A stretch of DNA of 64,000 nt, from assembly GCA_022605405.1 (NCBI GenBank), contig JABYQQ010000005.1:558001-622000 (forward strand). Direction: 5' to 3'. The notes under the pieces are model-generated. The model saw nothing but the letters and a program-made list of their open reading frames with translations, had not been told where the DNA came from and made no database searches. A program made the position numbers and the translations under genes. Every line of letters begins with the position of its first letter. Position 1 is the stretch's first letter. This stretch comes from Earliella scabrosa (Eukaryota; Basidiomycota; Agaricomycetes; Polyporales; Polyporaceae). This document shows, piece by piece, positions 49,294 through 60,462 of the stretch.

Positions 49294-50132
49294 TCCTCTG
49301 AGCCTCAATCGCTGGACATCTCAAGACCAAAACACGTTCATTTGAAGGTATCGCTCCCCACAATGACACTCGTCGTGCTGAGACTCTCGACATGTTACAT
49401 ACCGTTTGCTGATGAGTTATCGCTTTGAATTCTCGCATCGCTGTTCTGCATCGTCTTCGCACTTCTCCTTCGTCGCTTGTTTGTGTTGTTGCAGTTACAG
49501 TTGCTAGTCTCTTTGTTTCTTGCTCTCACGTCTCTACCCCCTATGCCCCTATGCGTCCCTCTCATCTCGTCTCGTTTTCTGTCTCGCTGTCTCTGTCTCT
49601 ATGTCTCATTGCTCTACATACATACGCCTCCAAGCTCTGTCTCTACTACTACCTACGTACAGTCTCACGTCGCACGCTACGCTTCCATCGCCCACGCTAT
49701 CGGTTACGTCGTTGCACGATCTCGCTTTCCTTCTCGCACGCCATGCGTGCCACCATCTTTGCATCGATATCGTTTGCATCTTCGTCGTTACTGCTGCGCC
49801 AGTGCTCTTACTGTTACTACCATGTCCATAGTGCTCACGCTCAGTACCCGCATAGCTAGTCTGCCCGCCGCTAACGCTTAGCTTCACGTTTTCTGCTTTT
49901 CTGTACTAGCGCAAGCTCGCTGTCGTGTCCATATGCACCGTCTTGAATCTCATCTCCGTTATCAGATTGCGGGGGTGACTTGTGTCTGAGGCGGTAACGT
50001 ACAACAAGAATGGTGCCCGCCAACGAACGTGAGAAGTAGCAGACTGTACGCTGACGAGAGCGAGTAAGAGGGGGCGATCCAGGGTGGACATGGAGAGAAG
50101 GAAGGGAATGGCGGCGAGAGATGGAGGGAGGA
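49294..50132. other. Convergent intergenic region, T/C-rich
   Basis: About 840 bp between facing stops. 49420-49860 is markedly pyrimidine-rich on the plus strand (repeated CTCT, TGTCTC) and open in three frames only because of that bias. Probably 3' untranslated sequence of the upstream gene; no gene supported. Confidence 0.55.
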
Positions 50133-51930
50133 TCAAGGCGTGTCATCACCGTCCCAAACACAGCTCCAGACACCAACCCGCCCCTGTGTCCACTGGGCCT
50201 GCAAGTCCGTTGTGAACTGCGCCACGAGTGCATCCGCTGTCGTTTGCGTATCTGCAACGACGACCACATGCAAGGGGCGCTCCTTTCGGACTTCCGGATG
50301 GAGTGATTTCCGCAGGAGACGCAATCCATCGACGGGACTGCAATGATCAGATGTGAGCGTCGCCTGCAGGGCGTAGATATACCCCGATCCATCGCCGAGA
50401 ACAGCGTCGATGCCGGGGAAGTTGGACGCGAGAGGCATCCAGTAGAAGACGTCGGATACGCCTACGGTCTTGAGGGCAGCCAAGGTACTGGGAAGCCGCT
50501 TGTGGGTCGGCTTCAGGGCGCGCTTCTCGACAATGTCACCTGCCCGCCGTGCAATTTGCAGAGGATTTGCACCTGTGAGCAAGCGGGCGTGCATCTCGCG
50601 TTCGAGCATCCATCCAGCGCCCGTCCTCGTATAAGCATGAGAGCTGAGGAGATCGAACAATTCAAGGAATTTGGCATTCGTTGACGACCCGGCGAGACGT
50701 TCCTCGAGGATACTAGCGAGGTAATCCGTCGGGATGAACGGCCGGAGGCTTGGGCAGCGTTCACCCTTTTCGTCGTATTGAGGACGTTGGAAGACGAGTT
50801 GGTGCGTCAACATATCGTCTATCATGATATTTCGTGGGTTCCCGCAGATTTTTGCCGCGGCGCGTTTGGCCTCGTCCCGGGCCCGACCTTCAGCACCTTT
50901 CTTGGAATGCCCAACGATGTCAAGAATAGTGCGGATGGACGGGCCCCACGTCGCAACATAATCATACGTGGGCCATGTGTCGTACCCAGATTCCTTGCTG
51001 TAGAGAGCCCACGTGAGGACGGTGGCTGGATTGAGATCGACTGGACTTACACCACTGCTCCGATCTCCAACACAGTAGGCAACTCCATCCCGAGCGAGAC
51101 ACCGCCCATCTGAGCCAACCAGCGTCTCCATCTCGGGGACGATGCATGGACAACAAAAGCGGCGAAGGCTCCGAAGTCACCGCATGGCGGTTCCACAGAA
51201 GCTACGCTATCGCTTAGGGCCCAGCATCGTTCTAGGCGACCGCGATCGACCAAGGTACAGATACCATTAGCGTAATGGGCCGTCACGCCTTGTTCGTCGA
51301 AGATGAAGTAGTATCTGGTGTCAAGCTGAATCGCCGTCGGAAGCTGGCGTTCCAAGCGATAGAAGAAGAGGTATAGGAGGAAGACAGTTTTACCTGATAG
51401 CAGTCACTCAGTGGGACATACTGGAGTGAGAATGACTCAGATCTGTGGGACGTACCAATCCCGGGTTGGCCCGTAATGACCACCGCCCTCGTGCCGTCCG
51501 ACACCAACTCCTCAAGCTCTTTAAGGAGGTAAGGATAGTCGTCACGAACGATGAGACAGTCCTTGATACCGATGGATACGCATAGAAGTCGCATGACCGC
51601 TTGCATGCCTTTGAGACAGTCGTAAGTGAGGGCTTGTTCAACGCCCGGGATGCCTTTGGCGATGTCCTCTTCCTCTATCTCTTCGTTGCTGGGCACGACG
51701 CCCTCGACGGCCTCTGCGATATTCGCCCCAGCCTCCTCGTTGATGGCGTCATCCGAAGGATTGGTGGGGTGGGCGCAGGTGGTGGGACGGCGCGGGGATT
51801 TGAGATCGCTGAGGTGGATGGTGCCTTCAGAGGATTTCGGCCATTTTCGGCCCCAGGCATCGGCGTGAATGGACGATGCTGCTGCGGCCAGAACGGTAGG
51901 TGCGTTGTCGAATATAGAGCTCATATGCAT
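50133..51930 (-). CDS. Crinkler/RHS-like P-loop NTPase with nuclease-like C terminus
   Basis: Resembles the Crinkler/RHS superfamily described in fungi and oomycetes, where an NTPase is joined to a restriction-nuclease-like domain; the role in fungi is unclear. The start is at 51930 or 51924 (MSSIFDN); there is no signal peptide or LFLAK motif. Residues 1-150 are acidic and of unknown fold. Walker A is GQPGIGKT, split by an intron inside Gly (near 51470). Then VFLLYLFFYRLERQLP, DTRYYFIFDEQGVTAHY (substituted Walker B-like strand), and WRRWLAQMG. A second intron with donor GTGTCT best restores ATVLTWALYSKESGYDTW and VATWGPSIRTILDIVG. The C-terminal block FPGIDAVLGDG and YIYALQATLTSDHCSPVDG fits the variant nuclease core (D...QxT). 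About 555 residues. Family assignment is inference from motif order. Confidence 0.7.
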
Positions 51931-52191
51931 CCTTCGTGAGGGGCAATGGCAGATGCTAAGCCCCTAAGGCGTAGGGTCCAGAACAGCCTTGTGAAATGAC
52001 CTGACAGAAGAATTACACAGTTACAAGGCTCCGGAAAAGGTATTAGTGAAAATCACTCTCGGTAAGTACGGCTTGAATGCCCTGGTACTCAGTTAATGTT
52101 ACGTCAGCCAGGTTCTGTAAACAGGACTGTGACAGGAGTCCAGTCACGGTCATTTCAGATAAGTATCGCTGCTCGCAACCCCGATACTAAT
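51931..52191. other. Tandem intergenic region upstream of the Crinkler-like gene
   Basis: About 260 bp between the start of the NTPase gene and the stop of TEX1. No specific promoter element recognised. Confidence 0.5.
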
Positions 52192-53711
52192 CTACATCCC
52201 GGGCCCGAACAAGCTGATCCAAGCTGCAGGCGGCGGCCCGCCTTCTCGTATCTTAGTCTGCCCGCAGTAGGCGATAACATGTTTTGAGGGGTGCCAGCTG
52301 ACGGTGGGCGAGGGCCCGAGCGCGGGTACGCGGTGCAAGGGCATTCCGGTCTCCACAGCGCACTGTATGGTTGATCAGAGACCAGCGACGTAGGCGAGCA
52401 ACAGGACGCAGCTCACTATATCAATGTAGTTGCCCGCGTTGGCGATCGCGATGAACTCTCCGTCATGGGAGAAGCTGAGCGCGTTGATGGAATTGCTGGT
52501 GCAGGTGAACAAGACGTCAGTGGGCCACGCCGCGGGTAGAAAAAGCCGCATGTGGTCACGTACTCGCAGGCAGAGATGGTGCGGGCGCATATCCACTCTG
52601 AGAGGTCGAAGAGGTTCACTATCGAGTCGTTTCCACCAGACGCAAGGTATCTGCAGGGCGTCAGGGTAAACGTGAGTTTCGCGGCAGGCAGGAGAGGGAC
52701 GAGGGCTGCATACCTGCCCCTAGGATCCAAGGCCGCTGCAACACACCCTCCAACGTGCGCAGGAGTGTTGTGTATCACGGCAAGGTCGGGATAGCTGAGG
52801 ATGCGGATGGTGCTCTCCGTTTGGTGTGTCAGGACGACACCGTCACCGGCGTGGTTGAACGTGGCTGTTGATGCAGATGTCTGCTTCTGCAAGAACATCG
52901 TCAGAAAACTTCAATTCGTGCTGTGAATAGGAGACACGCATACCCCTGTCATATCAACCGGCCGCCACTGCTCTCTGCTCTCTTCGCCCACTCTTTCGTA
53001 TGTGAGCGCCCCAAGGAACTTGGAGGTGGTGGTGTACAGTATGGACTTGCCATCCGGCGAGTAGTTGAGTTGTACTGGCGCGAGCTTCAACTGTATCTGC
53101 TGCACATTTCGGCTTTCTTGGAGGAAGAACGCATGAACATTAGGCGCGCTGCCTGAGCCTGCATCTACACTCTGTACTCACGTCGGCCGTCCCAGAACAC
53201 TATCCTCCTGTCCTTCTGGCTTGACGTGCAAAACAGCTCCGGATGCGTCGGGTTCCACGCGATGTAGTCGACGTCGTCAACATGGCCTCCAGGGAATGTC
53301 GTCGCGGACCGGAGCTCCATCTGTACCCAGCAGTCAACTCACCGCTCGCGCACGCACATAGAGACAACCCCGGAAGACAGAACACATACGCTCTTCTCCG
53401 GCTGCCACACCCGCGCGATCTTGTCGATCCCGACCGCGCCGAGCTTCTTCCCGTCGCAGCTCCACGCAATATGGTTCATAGCCTGCTGGGAGGAGAACCG
53501 GATGTCGCGCGGGCGGAAGGCGGAGAACGTGGGGGCCTGCGACAGAGAAACGCGACCGTCACCGTCACCATCGGACGCCGGGGGAGAGACAGCGCGGTCG
53601 GGGCATTCGTACATGGAGTCCTCGTGCGGCGAAGGTCGTGTGTGGCGGAGGCGAGGGCGGCCGCTCCGGGGGCGGGATCTCTTCCTCGTCTTTCGAGTTC
53701 ACGGTGGCCAT
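52192..53711 (-). CDS. THO complex WD40 subunit Tex1/THOC3
   Basis: WD40 beta-propeller subunit of the THO/TREX complex, which couples transcription to mRNA export. The start at 53711 (MATVNSKDEEEIPPPERPPS) precedes an intron with donor GTACGA; it joins APTFSAFRPRDIRF and the first blade MNHIAWSCDGKKLGAVGIDK with ARVWQPE. Next blades: GHVDDVDYIAWNPTHPELFC with RIVFWDGR; LKLAPVQLNYSPDGKSILY; HAGDGVVLTHQTESTIRIL; GGCVAAALDPRGRYLASGGN with SIVNLFDLSEWICARTI; INALSFSHDGEFIAIANAGN with YIDI; and CAVETGMPLHRVPALGPSPT with VSWHPSKHVIAYCGQ, ending at 52192. This blade order matches THOC3. About 390 residues and roughly seven introns. Exons in the middle are short; boundaries are approximate. Confidence 0.88.
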
Positions 53712-54087
53712 CAGATGTGGCGTAGATGAGGTGTTAAGGCTGTGAGTAACAGGACCTATAGCGAGGACTTGTGTCAAGCTAGAGAAGGTGTCGAGACGCG
53801 CAGACTCTGATCGAGGAGAGAAGAGTGTATGCGGGTTAGCGCCCATAGCAGGTCGCAATATGATCGGTGCGCGTCCAATTATGGCAAGTGTAGTCGTTCG
53901 CGCCAACAGTCCTCCCCCCAAGAATTGGTTTCAAGATTACGGGGCGAGTACGGTATTTACATCGAAATTATGCGACATAATTAGACAACAAGCACAACAA
54001 GCACAACAAGCACATTCGGGGTCCCAAACAAGACAACCACCACATGCGTCCAAATCGGAGAGTCGATTGTCTTGCACATTTCGCCAG
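53712..54087. other. Tandem intergenic region with short repeat
   Basis: About 376 bp between TEX1 and the next minus-strand gene. It contains the TEX1 promoter and a 9-bp microsatellite (53985-54014). No gene. Confidence 0.55.
53985..54014. repeat. 9-bp tandem repeat (ACAACAAGC), 3.3 copies
   Basis: Three perfect head-to-tail units and a partial fourth, in non-coding sequence just downstream of the stop of the single-pass membrane protein (on the minus strand it lies upstream of that stop's 3' region). Likely length-variable between strains. Confidence 0.9.
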
Positions 54088-55736
54088 TCACCGGTACTCA
54101 GGCGGCGGTTCCGTGGCGTCTCGCAGCTCAAGTACCAACTGGTTCTGCACTTGCCTCATTCGATCAATCTCCGTCCTCAGCTCGTCCATCTGTCCGCGCA
54201 ACGCAGCCTCCGATCCGCTTCCAGTCGAGCGGACGCTATCGGCCCGCCTGTGCGCCACCGACGACCCTGCAGGATCCTCGTTCTGGTTGGCACTAGCCGC
54301 GTTGGACAGCGCGACAGCAGGGTCTGCAGCAGGCGGCAAAGCGTGACCGTACTTGGCCGCCAGCGCCGCCTCCATTTCGCGCATCCGCCGGGTGAGCTCC
54401 GCCTCGCGTTCCGCGGCCTCCTTCCGGGCAGATCGTGCCATCCCATTGTCGGGACCGACGAGGTGCGTCTCCGCTCCGGTGACAACAATGCGCGGGAGAA
54501 CCTGGAGGGGATGGCTCGACGGAGGCGAGGGAAAGTCCATGAGCGGGATGGAGTCAGTGGGCGAAGCTCCGACCGAGTGACGATCGAGCTCGAGAGCCTC
54601 GCGGGATCGCGCTGCGTTCGGAGGCGATGAGTGGGTGGGGCGTAGCGAGAGGGACTGGCGCGAGTCCATGTAGGGGAAGAAGGGTGTGGCGGGACGCTCG
54701 TGTGCTGTAGACTCTGACTCGGATAAGGACTCGGTGGAGGAGACGAAGCTCCGGGTGTCCACCTCGTCCTTCCCGTAAAAGCGCCGCTCCTGCTTGAGCG
54801 CATCGATGTGGTACGCTCGGTTCCCAGGCGACCGCCGCCTCCGACGACGGATCAGGAGGAGTGCGAGCAGAGCGAGGACGAGAAGCGCGACGGCGCCCCC
54901 GACAAGTCCGAGTATGATCGCAAGGCGTGGACGAGGTTTTGAATCGTGGGCTTTGCGATCGCTAGAAGCGGGACTGGTACCGGAGGAAGGTGCCGCGGTT
55001 GCACTGGAATCCGTTGCTTCAACCGCAGTCCTAGGTACAATGGTCAATCTTCGCGACAAACACGGAAGTACAGGCTGACATACGTGTACTGCGCATAGTC
55101 GAACAGCATTCGCGAGTATCCGACAGAGCTGATCCGCAAGGTGTGTTTTCCCTGCGGTACGGGTCCGCTCTCGAACACCGAAACATTGTACGCTATCCGA
55201 TACCTGCCAGATCCGTCCCTAGACCCATCCGGGTCGTGGTAGAACGTACCAACCTGGGCCCCATCGAGCTCGAAGGTCATGTTCGATACCGCAATCTCAA
55301 CGCGATCCACCTGCGAGACGATGCAGTACACGCTGACCGAGTTCCCTTTGATTCCCGGAATTCAGCACGCGACCTTGTATTCAACTCCCTCGCTGAGCGC
55401 CACAACTGCCCATGCGAGAAACGCACCTTCGAAGTTCAGATCAATAGTCCGCGGAGGGTCCGCCTTCCCCACGGCGTCGTGCCAGGTCCCGCGCGCAGCC
55501 TCGTTCGGGTCCGGGTCCACGAAGCATTCACTGTCGAACACGCACGGCCTGCCCCGAGTCCAGCGGGCGGGCGGATTGTACGCCGGCAGCGCCCCCGTCA
55601 CTTCATCCCCGTATGTGTCGTCGATGATAACAGTCTTGGCTCCGGCCGCGACCAGGCGAGCAGAGAGAATTGGCAAGGAAAGAAGAAGTGCACGAAGGAA
55701 TGGAACGCCGGTCGGAGTCAAAATGTTGTGAAACAT
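54088..55736 (-). CDS. Type I single-pass membrane protein, function unknown
   Basis: Layout of a surface protein common in Agaricomycetes. The start at 55736 (MFHNILTPTGVPFLRALLLS) begins a signal peptide (LLSLPILSARLVAAGA). The extracellular part has TVIIDDTYGDEVTGALPAYN, an aromatic/Cys pair (PCVFDSECFVDPD) and IDLNFEGAFLAWAVVA. After an intron come VDRVEIAVSNMTFELDGAQV and GKHTLRISSVGYSRMLFDYA, a beta-sandwich-like region. A short Ser/Thr stalk (SSATAAPSSGTSPASS) leads to one membrane helix LAIILGLVGGAVALLVLALL, stopped by a run of Arg. The cytosolic tail (about 250 residues) is Ser/Pro-rich with a final coiled coil MDELRTEIDRMRQVQNQLVL and ends at 54088. About 515 residues, three exons. 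A sensor or cell-wall-stress-like role is possible but not shown. Confidence 0.8.
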
Positions 55737-58538
55737 GCCTTAAACTGCAAGCGGGACTCGGAAGGCACGCTCGCTGTAGGCAGTGAAGACAAGGACGGTA
55801 GAAACAAAGGAGAAAGGGAGAGGAGTCGGGGAGCGTCGTTTGCCAGCATAATGAGCTCGCAAGCCCGACGCCAGAGCTGTCTGGCTGTCGATGAGTGGCA
55901 GACAGATGGGACGAAAGACGTGTCCAGGTGCCTTGTATCTGACAAGCCAGCCACATCCTGGGAGATACGAGCATTGATTCGTTCGGCTGGACTGTCAAGG
56001 ACAGGCGGCGTGAGTGCGGCATGACAGACCCGCCTCGAGCGGACCAAGCGCGCACCGCCCGCACCATGATTCTTGCAAACAAGGACACCGACTGTCCGGA
56101 AAGAAGAAAGTATGACACGCAGTGAGACGTTCGCAGACACCCATAACGACGGGCGCGAGCGCGAGCTGCCTCTGTCGGAACGCTCCGAGTCCGAGCCATG
56201 CCGGGAGGAGGGCAAGCGTATCTGACGCACCCGCGATGACCAGACACAGCGCATTCCCGGCCGCAGCGGAGCGTGTGTCATGGACGCAGGTCCGCGTCGT
56301 CCGTGGGAGAGCGTACGTGACCGAGGACGCGTACGTCCATAGCACGAGGCGAATGCTCGACACCGGACGTCCCAATCCGGTAACGTCAGTCGCCCGGTTC
56401 TTGTCGCGTGCGCTGCGCCCTGTTGGTTAGCCCCCGATCCTGCCGGTTGCATACCGGTCTCGAAGTATCGGTTTGAATGCTGACGAAGGACGGCAATGCT
56501 TGAGCGGGCCCGTCGCGGGGCGTACGGGGTAGCTTGTCCGGATGGGGCAGTACTTCATGCGATGACTTGCAACGCTGTGGCTAGATGTCAGCCCGACGAT
56601 CCGAAACATTGAGTACTGGAGCATGATACTCGTCCAGACGGTGCATTCTCACTTACCGGGATCAGGTTGCGGCTGGCACCTGCGCAACGGTGTGCGCCAG
56701 TGTCGCTGTTCACCAGGGGGACGAATAGATGGGCATCGTCTCGGGTAAGCTCTCGATGGTGCATGGCGTCGGCGTGTGATCTGGATAAAGAAACCCTAGA
56801 GCGACATACCGAACGTTACCGAGAAAATTGTTCTAGCTACCGGTACGAAGACGACCGGTACACCTTTGGAGCTAGTACAAGCCGCTCGCGTTGGCTGGAA
56901 GATGACTTCTAGTGTGCCGAAGCTTGAATGACGAGCATCGTTTAGGCACCATGTGTATACAGTGTCCATGAGGTGCTTACCAGATCAGGGCCCTCTGCCG
57001 CCAGCGACTTCATTTAGCAAGAATGACCGCACTGACATTCCGTCCCGTTCATGTGAAATCCGACTCGGAGTGCGGGTATGTCATGGTCGTTGACTGGTAG
57101 CCTGCGATGGCCGTTCCCGGGTAATGGAGCACGCCTGCAGGGTGACTGGCAATTTCGCAAAGGCAGGCGCGAGAGAACATATACTCCTCCACTAGCTCCA
57201 GGCATGTGTCGCATGGGTAAGTTGCCGAGCGGCCCATTATCACGATTCGGATTGTCGTGGTCTCGAACATACCGGGGATCAAACCACCGGGCGGAGTGCT
57301 TGCATCGTGCTGAGAAAGTGGCTCACTGGAGCCCTGTTCCAACAGTCCTGGTGACCAGGGGAGGTCTAGCATGACGTTCGCTTTGGGGCTTCCTGCATAT
57401 AGTTCTTGGCGGTTGGCTCTACTGAGCTCCCACAGCACGCCTTCGTAGCAATCTGTTGGGGCAGGGTCGATATGCATGTTGAACGCGATGGGGTGCAGCG
57501 GACCAACCTATTCATGGCTCTGACAGCAAATCCGCACAATGTACAGCCCTTCTAAGAAGCTGTTGTCTGTGCCGATGGACAGAATGCCGTGTGCGACCCA
57601 TGCGATAAATCGACCAGTGACTCGGAGAAGTGTACGGCGTACGATGTTGATTGCGCACCCGCTCTCAAACTCGTCTCTCGTCTCTCGTCGACGCGCGTGC
57701 GCGCTCGGGCGACGGCAGATGATCGTCGTCTGGAACAGATGGGGGGTGTCGTATCAGCAATCACTTCGGTGTCCGAACTTCAGGCGGCTCGGTTGACGTA
57801 CCCATACGCCCACCCGACCGTGGCATACCGCCGGAGGTTAAGGGCATCAACGAATTTGGACGGACGCGTCTGCCCAGATCTTCAATTTTGGGGAAGTAGC
57901 TGCGTCGGACACTGGGCGAGTGACGGGCTGGAGGCAGATACTCCGGACATAGCCACGAGCTCGCATACGCGGCGCGCGGGCCGCTGACAGGACCGACCCA
58001 CGGCCGGCTCCTGTTGGCAGTACGGCTGCCGTCCCAGCCTGGCCGCGCCCGCACCGGAGGGCTGCTGCCCGAGTGCGTGCGCAGACGACGCCGGAAGAGC
58101 GCTAGCACGATCGAGCACATTTCGTCGCCGACCCGGACGTCGAGGATGCGCAGGCACGCGCGGATCTTGGCGGCGGTGCATTCGGAGGGGGAGTCGTGTG
58201 AGCCGTTCGCGTTCGCGTGCCCACGCGCCATAGCGACTCGCGAGACGCGAGGTGCAAGGGTCGCGCGCGCCGCGCGCGCAAGCTGGACGGCGCGCTGGGG
58301 ACGGAGATGCGGAGGCTTACGACGGGCGATGCTGTCAGAGAGCGCAGTTAACGACTCTGAGAGCGCGAAACGGCGTGCATGATAATTGATGCGTCTGATT
58401 CTGTTCGAATTGAGACCACCCGTTCTCAGCTCGCGATCCCTTCGGTTGTTTCTCCCTCCCGGCAGCCTGACAGGCGCCCGTGAAGCTTAAAAGGGACCCC
58501 CAGCCCGCCGCCATCCACACAACACTCCTCCGCAAATC
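55737..58538. other. 2.8-kb stretch without an assigned gene
   Basis: The longest gene-poor segment. Longest unassigned frames: minus 55995-56375 (126 codons, partly hydrophobic) and minus 57049-57477 (142 codons, MHIDPAPTDCYEGVLWELSR and later PCDTCLELVEEYMFSRACLC). Minus 57761-58231 (156 codons) is also open. None has a motif I recognise, and a spliced minus-strand gene of unknown type around 57.0-58.3 kb cannot be excluded. A GCGC-rich tract lies near 58258-58282. The right end holds the epoxide hydrolase promoter. Confidence 0.4.
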
Positions 58539-59925
58539 ATGGATCCCGCAAACCCTGCCAGCTTCAACCACCGCACCGAGCTCCTCTCCACCGGGCGCCG
58601 CTACCACTTTGTCGACCAGCTCCCCGCCAACTATGACCCCGCCACCACCAAGACAATGGTGTGCATTCACGGTTTCCCGGACCTCTGGTAAGTCACCTCT
58701 CGCACACTTCGCGAGTGCGCCTCTTGCTCACGCGTGCGACAGGTACGGGTGGCGATACCAGATCAAGCCGTGGGTCGAGCTGGGATACCGTGTCGTCGTC
58801 CCTGACAAGCTGGGGTATGGAGGCACCGACAAGCCGGAGGATGCCATCCACTACACCCCACGGAGAATTACTGACGACATAGCCGCGCTCATGGACCTTC
58901 TACAAATTCCAAAAGCTGTCAGTCTATTTGCGCCCGACGTCCCTGTGTGAACGCGAGCTGACCGTGACGTTGGTGGAATACATGCAGGTCATCATCGGCC
59001 ATGATTGGGGCTGCTTCATGGCATCCCGCTTCGCGTTGTGGCATCCGGACCGATTGCTTGCATTGGTACTGTGAGTTTCATCAGCGCGCTGCTGTTCGTA
59101 CCTCTTCTTCTCGTGTGGTGGCGCTCATGCTCGGACTGCCAGACTCTCGGTTCCCTTCGTCCCGCCGCCACGAGAATACATGCCGCTCGAACAGATGGTG
59201 GAACGGTTCCCCAACTGGGGCTACCAGCTGTTCTTCCGAGAGAAGAGCACGAACGCGGAGCTGGAGAAGAAAGTGAGCAGGCTGTGTATCAGACTGCGCC
59301 CATGTCACTCACGCTGCTTGGCACGTCAGCTCCCCATGTTCTTCAAATTAATCTTTCGCCTCAAGAGGAACAGGGACGTCTCTCTGACCAAGTGGACGCT
59401 GCCGGGAGGGCTCAAGAAAGTGCTCGAATCAGAGCCCGTCTACACTGACACCGGGATCTTGACGCAGCAGGTATGGGACGTGCCAATGTCAAGCGTTTCT
59501 TGCGCTGATCTTCGAGGCGCGCGTCCAGGAATTCGACTACTACGTGTCGCAGTTCGAGAAGAGCATGAACGGCCCCCTTAACTACTACCGAACAACCCCG
59601 CTGCGGTTCGAGGAAGAGAAGGGTGAGTTAGATTGCCTCGCGACGAACTTGAATTTGACTCACTGAGGTGATATTGGGATCAGACGGCAAGCTACTGCCA
59701 GCACCTCGCCCTGATCTTCCCGTGCTCCTCATCGTCGGCGCAGACGATCCCACCTCGAATCGGGGCGCGCTGGAAGTGACGCGGAAGCTGATCCCACAGG
59801 TGCAAATTGACCTCATCGAGGGCGCGGGGCATTGGGTCATGGTCGAGTGCAAAGACCACATCACCGAGAGCATACCCCGGTTCCTGCAGAACGCGTTCGC
59901 AAATGGAGTGCATACGAAGCTATGA
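58539..59925 (+). CDS. Soluble epoxide hydrolase (alpha/beta hydrolase)
   Basis: Opens epoxides to diols; in fungi used in detoxification and fatty-acid or aromatic metabolism. The start at 58539 gives MDPANPASFNHRTELLSTGR and then TMVCIHGFPDLW, the oxyanion HGxPxxW motif, cut by an intron after TGG. Next: YGWRYQIKPWVELGYRVVVP, DKLGYGGTDKPED, and IIGHDWGCFMASRFA with Asp of HDWG as nucleophile. The lid region includes PNWGYQLFFREK and EFDYYVSQFEKSMNGPLNYY, supplying candidate lid tyrosines. The acid region is VLLIVGADDP and the catalytic base is His of GAGHWVMVE near the end. The stop is at 59925. Five or so introns, about 335 residues, normal for the family. No signal peptide, so cytosolic or peroxisomal. 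Confidence 0.92.
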
Positions 59926-60462
59926 GCATGCACAGCAGGATGTGGGACGGCCAATGGACCTCTCAGGCTTCAGCGCGACGTGTACGATCAGTGTGCGATA
60001 GTTAGACTACTTTATTTCGATCAATTGAACGCTTTTTCCTGCACAGACGATCTGCACGACGGAGAGGGATCGAGTCAAGAGCCTGGAATGGGAGCGAATG
60101 CTGCGGTGGCACTGCGGCAGGATGTGGTTGGCTCGAGACGGACGACTGACGGATAGCGCCGGGCAGTGGCTCTGACTCGTCCGGATAAGGCCTCTGGGAG
60201 TTGCTGACAAATCCGGGACCGCCCTTTGTGACGCAGAAGGGGTCGTGGCCACTGTGTGTCTTGCTCTCCTCATCGCCACTCACGACGACCCCCGCTGTCC
60301 CCTCGCCGTCCTCATCGTCCTGCTCACATCCCGCTTACTGCCTTCGCTCACGACCCGCCCGCTACGCACACTCATCCGTCACATCTTCACATACAAGCTG
60401 TACGTTCCTCGGCTAAAAATCCACGGCATCCTGATCTCATTGTCCCTTTCCAGATCTCCGCC
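59926..60462. other. Intergenic region epoxide hydrolase / Btz-like gene
   Basis: About 537 bp. A frame open from 60256 is continuous with the next gene, but its Pro/His/Arg-rich reading looks non-coding. A TTTCCAG at about 60446-60452 just before the chosen ATG suggests the end of an intron in the 5' untranslated region. Confidence 0.45.

Noticed and set aside
48232..49308. 358-codon open frame on the minus strand
   Set aside because: Exactly antisense to the last exon of the Ser/Pro-rich membrane protein. Its Arg/Leu/Glu-rich reading comes from the strong C/G third-position bias of the sense gene.
49425..49881. Three overlapping plus-strand frames of 103-144 codons
   Set aside because: All three frames are open because the tract is T/C-rich; the readings are Ser/Leu/Tyr/Cys-rich without motif. 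Taken as 3' untranslated sequence.
60256..60462. Extension of the Btz-like protein to an ATG at 60256
   Set aside because: His/Pro/Arg-rich reading looks non-coding, and an acceptor-like TTTCCAG lies just before the ATG at 60463, suggesting an intron in the 5' untranslated region.
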